This document shows, piece after piece, positions 62,244-64,000 of a stretch of 64,000 bases of DNA (positions are counted from its first letter, which is position 1; every line of letters begins with the position of its first letter). The DNA is from Tengunoibacter tsumagoiensis (GTDB lineage: Bacteria; Chloroflexota; Ktedonobacteria; Ktedonobacterales; Ktedonobacteraceae), in NCBI RefSeq assembly GCF_003967535.1, contig NZ_BIFR01000001.1, positions 4,215,001 to 4,279,000 on the forward strand, written 5' to 3'. The notes under the pieces are model-generated. The model was not told where the DNA came from and searched no databases. It worked only from the letters and a program-made list of their open reading frames with translations. The translations under genes and the position numbers were made by a program.

Positions 62244-63122
62244 TCAGGGACGATTAGGATCACGTTTCTCAGGCTTAGGCGGTTGTTTAGGATTCTCCAG
62301 TGGAGGTCGCTCTGCTGGTTTAGCAGGATCGTTGGTAAAAGGTCGGTTGGCCTCGTAAGTTGGATGAGCACGCGAGGGATCTGGTGCTGGCTGAGTTGGA
62401 CGTGGGGGTATCGCGTTCGTCGTCGTTGGACGCGGTGTACCCTGTGTAGTACCAGAATTTGCAGGCCGCTCATGCTCTGGTATTCCCTGACGCGGATTCT
62501 CGGACAACGTTGGCCCGGTCTTCGTAGGATCAGCAGCCTGTGTGCCAGCTCGTAAGTTCTCAGTAACCGGGCTTCCAGTGCGGGTAATATCTCCAGCAAG
62601 ATCGCTGGTAGAGGTTGTAAGTGGCGCTGGATTCGTTGGGCCCATATCGTTTCTGGGGCTGTTTGTCCCTTTGTAATCTCCGCCAGTCGAGGTATTTTTA
62701 GCGTCGATGCCTGATGAGGCTGACGTATTCTTAGGAAGTGGATTGGAAGATGGTGTAGACGACGAGAATGTCGAACTGGTGGTTGCAGTTGTCGTCGTTG
62801 GTGAAGCATAATTTGACGATCGTTCTACGCCAGGAGCTGTACTGGCTGGTCTTGTGCCACCAACATTCGAGGCAGATGATGAGGCAGGCTCAGCTTTCTT
62901 TGTTGGTGGAATATAATATTCCTCGACGTCCTTAACGATCTTACGATCAGGACCAAGGAAGGAAGGACGATTACGCAGCAGGCCCTGACCGCCATCTGGC
63001 AGGCTTCTCTTTGCCTGGCCCAGACGCTCGCCTAAGAGGCCACGCATCTCTTCCCCTCGTTTCGGTGCAACTAATAGTCCCAGGCCCACCCCCAGTAACA
63101 GACCATTTAAGAATTTTCCCAT
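62244..63122 (-). CDS. YtxH-like protein with long Ser/Thr/Pro-rich disordered tail
   Basis: The 292-residue protein starts with MGKFLNGLLLGVGLGLLVAP followed by KRGEEMRGLLGERL, a short membrane or amphipathic helix as in YtxH/DUF948-type general stress proteins. From about residue 75 it is almost entirely Ser, Thr, Pro, Asn and Ala with no predicted fold, ending KPEKRDPNRP. It may be a cell-envelope protein with a flexible outer part. Function unknown; tail composition may vary rapidly between strains. Confidence 0.65.
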   Translation of the reverse strand: MGKFLNGLLLGVGLGLLVAPKRGEEMRGLLGERLGQAKRSLPDGGQGLLRNRPSFLGPDRKIVKDVEEYYIPPTKKAEPASSSASNVGGTRPASTAPGVERSSNYASPTTTTATTSSTFSSSTPSSNPLPKNTSASSGIDAKNTSTGGDYKGTNSPRNDMGPTNPAPLTTSTSDLAGDITRTGSPVTENLRAGTQAADPTKTGPTLSENPRQGIPEHERPANSGTTQGTPRPTTTNAIPPRPTQPAPDPSRAHPTYEANRPFTNDPAKPAERPPLENPKQPPKPEKRDPNRP

Positions 63123-63423
63123 CTATATACCCCTTTCTTGATACACATGTACAAAAAAGCCTGGCCTCAGATAAAAACATTATCATAGTTGATACGATGG
63201 AATGCGCAAAAATGTAACACGTAACCTCTTCCATTCACTTTTGCTTATCTTTTGCTGAGTTTTCAGTTATACGATGCCAGTCCTTCCATCATGCATTTTC
63301 GAGTCAGCGAATATTCACCATTCTCTCACTCATTTTTGGTCCCTTATTCTGGTCGAGAAACGAAACAACCAGACAATGCAAACGGAAAAGTGAAAAGAAT
63401 TGCATCTTTGTGGTAATACGAAC

Positions 63424-63452
63424 TTGAATTCATAATTAAAACAAGGTATGCT
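63424..63452 (+). promoter_or_regulatory. Candidate promoter of the terminal hydrolase gene
   Basis: TTGAAT (63424-63429) and TATGCT (63447-63452) are 17 bases apart, about 104 bases before the hydrolase ATG. The rest of the gap 63123-63555 shows no gene. Confidence 0.4.
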
Positions 63453-63555
63453 CTAATGGAGATATAACCCCTTTTGGGAGGAGAACAAACGAATTTTGGT
63501 GTAGACTATGTTGTTCAACGAGAGCGTAGACTTCATGTAAAGGATTGTGCTACAA

Positions 63556-64000
63556 ATGGAATGCATCGTTCGAGATACTCCTGTCTATTATGAGACCTAT
63601 GGAAACGGAATTCCTCTGTTGTCACTTCATGGATATTTCGTTGATCATCACTTGATGACAGGATGTATGGAACCTCTATTTGTGCAGCGAACAGGTTGGC
63701 AACGGATCTATCTGGACCTGCCAGGGATGGGCAAAACGCCCGGGACAGAGCAGATAAACAGTTCGGAGGATGTTCTTGAGCTGGTTCTCGATTTTATCGA
63801 TGCTGTCATTCCCAATCAACCGTTTGCTCTTGCCGGTGAATCATATGGAGGATTAATTAGCCGGGGTGTGCTTCAACGCAGGTTTCAGCAGCTTGTAGGC
63901 ATGGCACTCATCTGCCCTGTCATTACGGCGGATTATCAACAGCGAGACCTGCCTCCACATACCACCATTGTCGAAGATCCACAGCTGCTGGCCTCACTCA
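63556..64000 (+). CDS. Alpha/beta hydrolase, N-terminal part cut by window edge
   Basis: The visible 148 residues start at ATG 63556 (AAAGGA about 11 bases upstream; a GTG at 63547 is an alternative) and read like a proline-iminopeptidase or haloperoxidase-type hydrolase: VYYETYGNGIPLLSLHGYF, YLDLPGMGKTPG and the nucleophile elbow FALAGESYGGLISRG, followed by LVGMALICPV. The cap domain and the Asp and His of the triad lie beyond the right edge. Confidence 0.85.
   Translation, partial: MECIVRDTPVYYETYGNGIPLLSLHGYFVDHHLMTGCMEPLFVQRTGWQRIYLDLPGMGKTPGTEQINSSEDVLELVLDFIDAVIPNQPFALAGESYGGLISRGVLQRRFQQLVGMALICPVITADYQQRDLPPHTTIVEDPQLLASL

Overview
The window looks like a chromosome segment of a filamentous, Ktedonobacter-like member of the Chloroflexota. 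This is inferred from the gene mix: modular NRPS genes, a GH116 glucosidase, KGG-repeat and DUF6398-type proteins, a CYP102-type P450, and above all IscB and TnpB elements together with IscB-type guide-RNA scaffolds that have no iscB gene. From memory, published IscB work describes Ktedonobacter racemifer as rich in IscB loci and in omega RNAs lacking an adjacent IscB. No rRNA, tRNA or CRISPR array was seen.

Region 1 (1-21122) is a hybrid NRPS/PKS cluster of two divergent operons. The leftward operon (11075 to 1) encodes a free-standing adenylation enzyme with a serine-like code, an MFS exporter, a LanB-type dehydratase N-terminal (glutamylation) domain protein, a C-A-PCP module, a C-PCP module without its own A domain, and the start of a type I PKS that leaves the window. 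The rightward operon (11858 to 21122) encodes C-A-PCP, C-A-PCP-TE and a kynurenine 3-monooxygenase-like flavoenzyme, with a possible 51-residue Ser/Thr/Cys-rich peptide overlapping the flavoenzyme start. The intergenic region holds what appears to be a solo IscB omega RNA lying exactly as the 5' leader of the first rightward NRPS gene.

Region 2 (21123-39870) is accessory and metabolic: a palindrome-rich repeat block, a GH116 enzyme with a TnpB element inserted at its stop codon, an AraC remnant, two methyltransferases, a MerR regulator, two lipoproteins, a divergent Mur-ligase/ATP-grasp pair resembling the two halves of cyanophycin synthetase, a secreted GH5 enzyme and a Tat-exported BBE-type flavin oxidase flanking a region with four ACCGGT motifs, a PhzF-like isomerase and a HAD phosphatase.

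Region 3 (39871-53730) holds a receiver-domain protein followed by an intact ISAs1-family IS with 10-bp target duplications, a tiny Lys-rich protein, an isolated ftsZ preceded by a second omega-RNA-like scaffold, a KGG protein, orphan larB, mutM, a DUF3267-like membrane protein, a complete IscB element with its omega RNA, an HTH-GAF regulator, RNase Z, an alpha/beta hydrolase, and a hairpin-bounded non-coding element.

Region 4 (53731-64000) holds a TauE-type permease, a TetR/CYP102 pair in which the repressor is apparently leaderless with a 20-bp palindrome over its -10 box, a third palindrome-repeat block, a tyrosine-phosphatase-like protein, small membrane proteins, a UlaG-like metallo-hydrolase, two disordered or low-complexity proteins and the start of another alpha/beta hydrolase.

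Domain calls and adenylation codes were read by eye; all family names rest on motif recognition, not on database searches.
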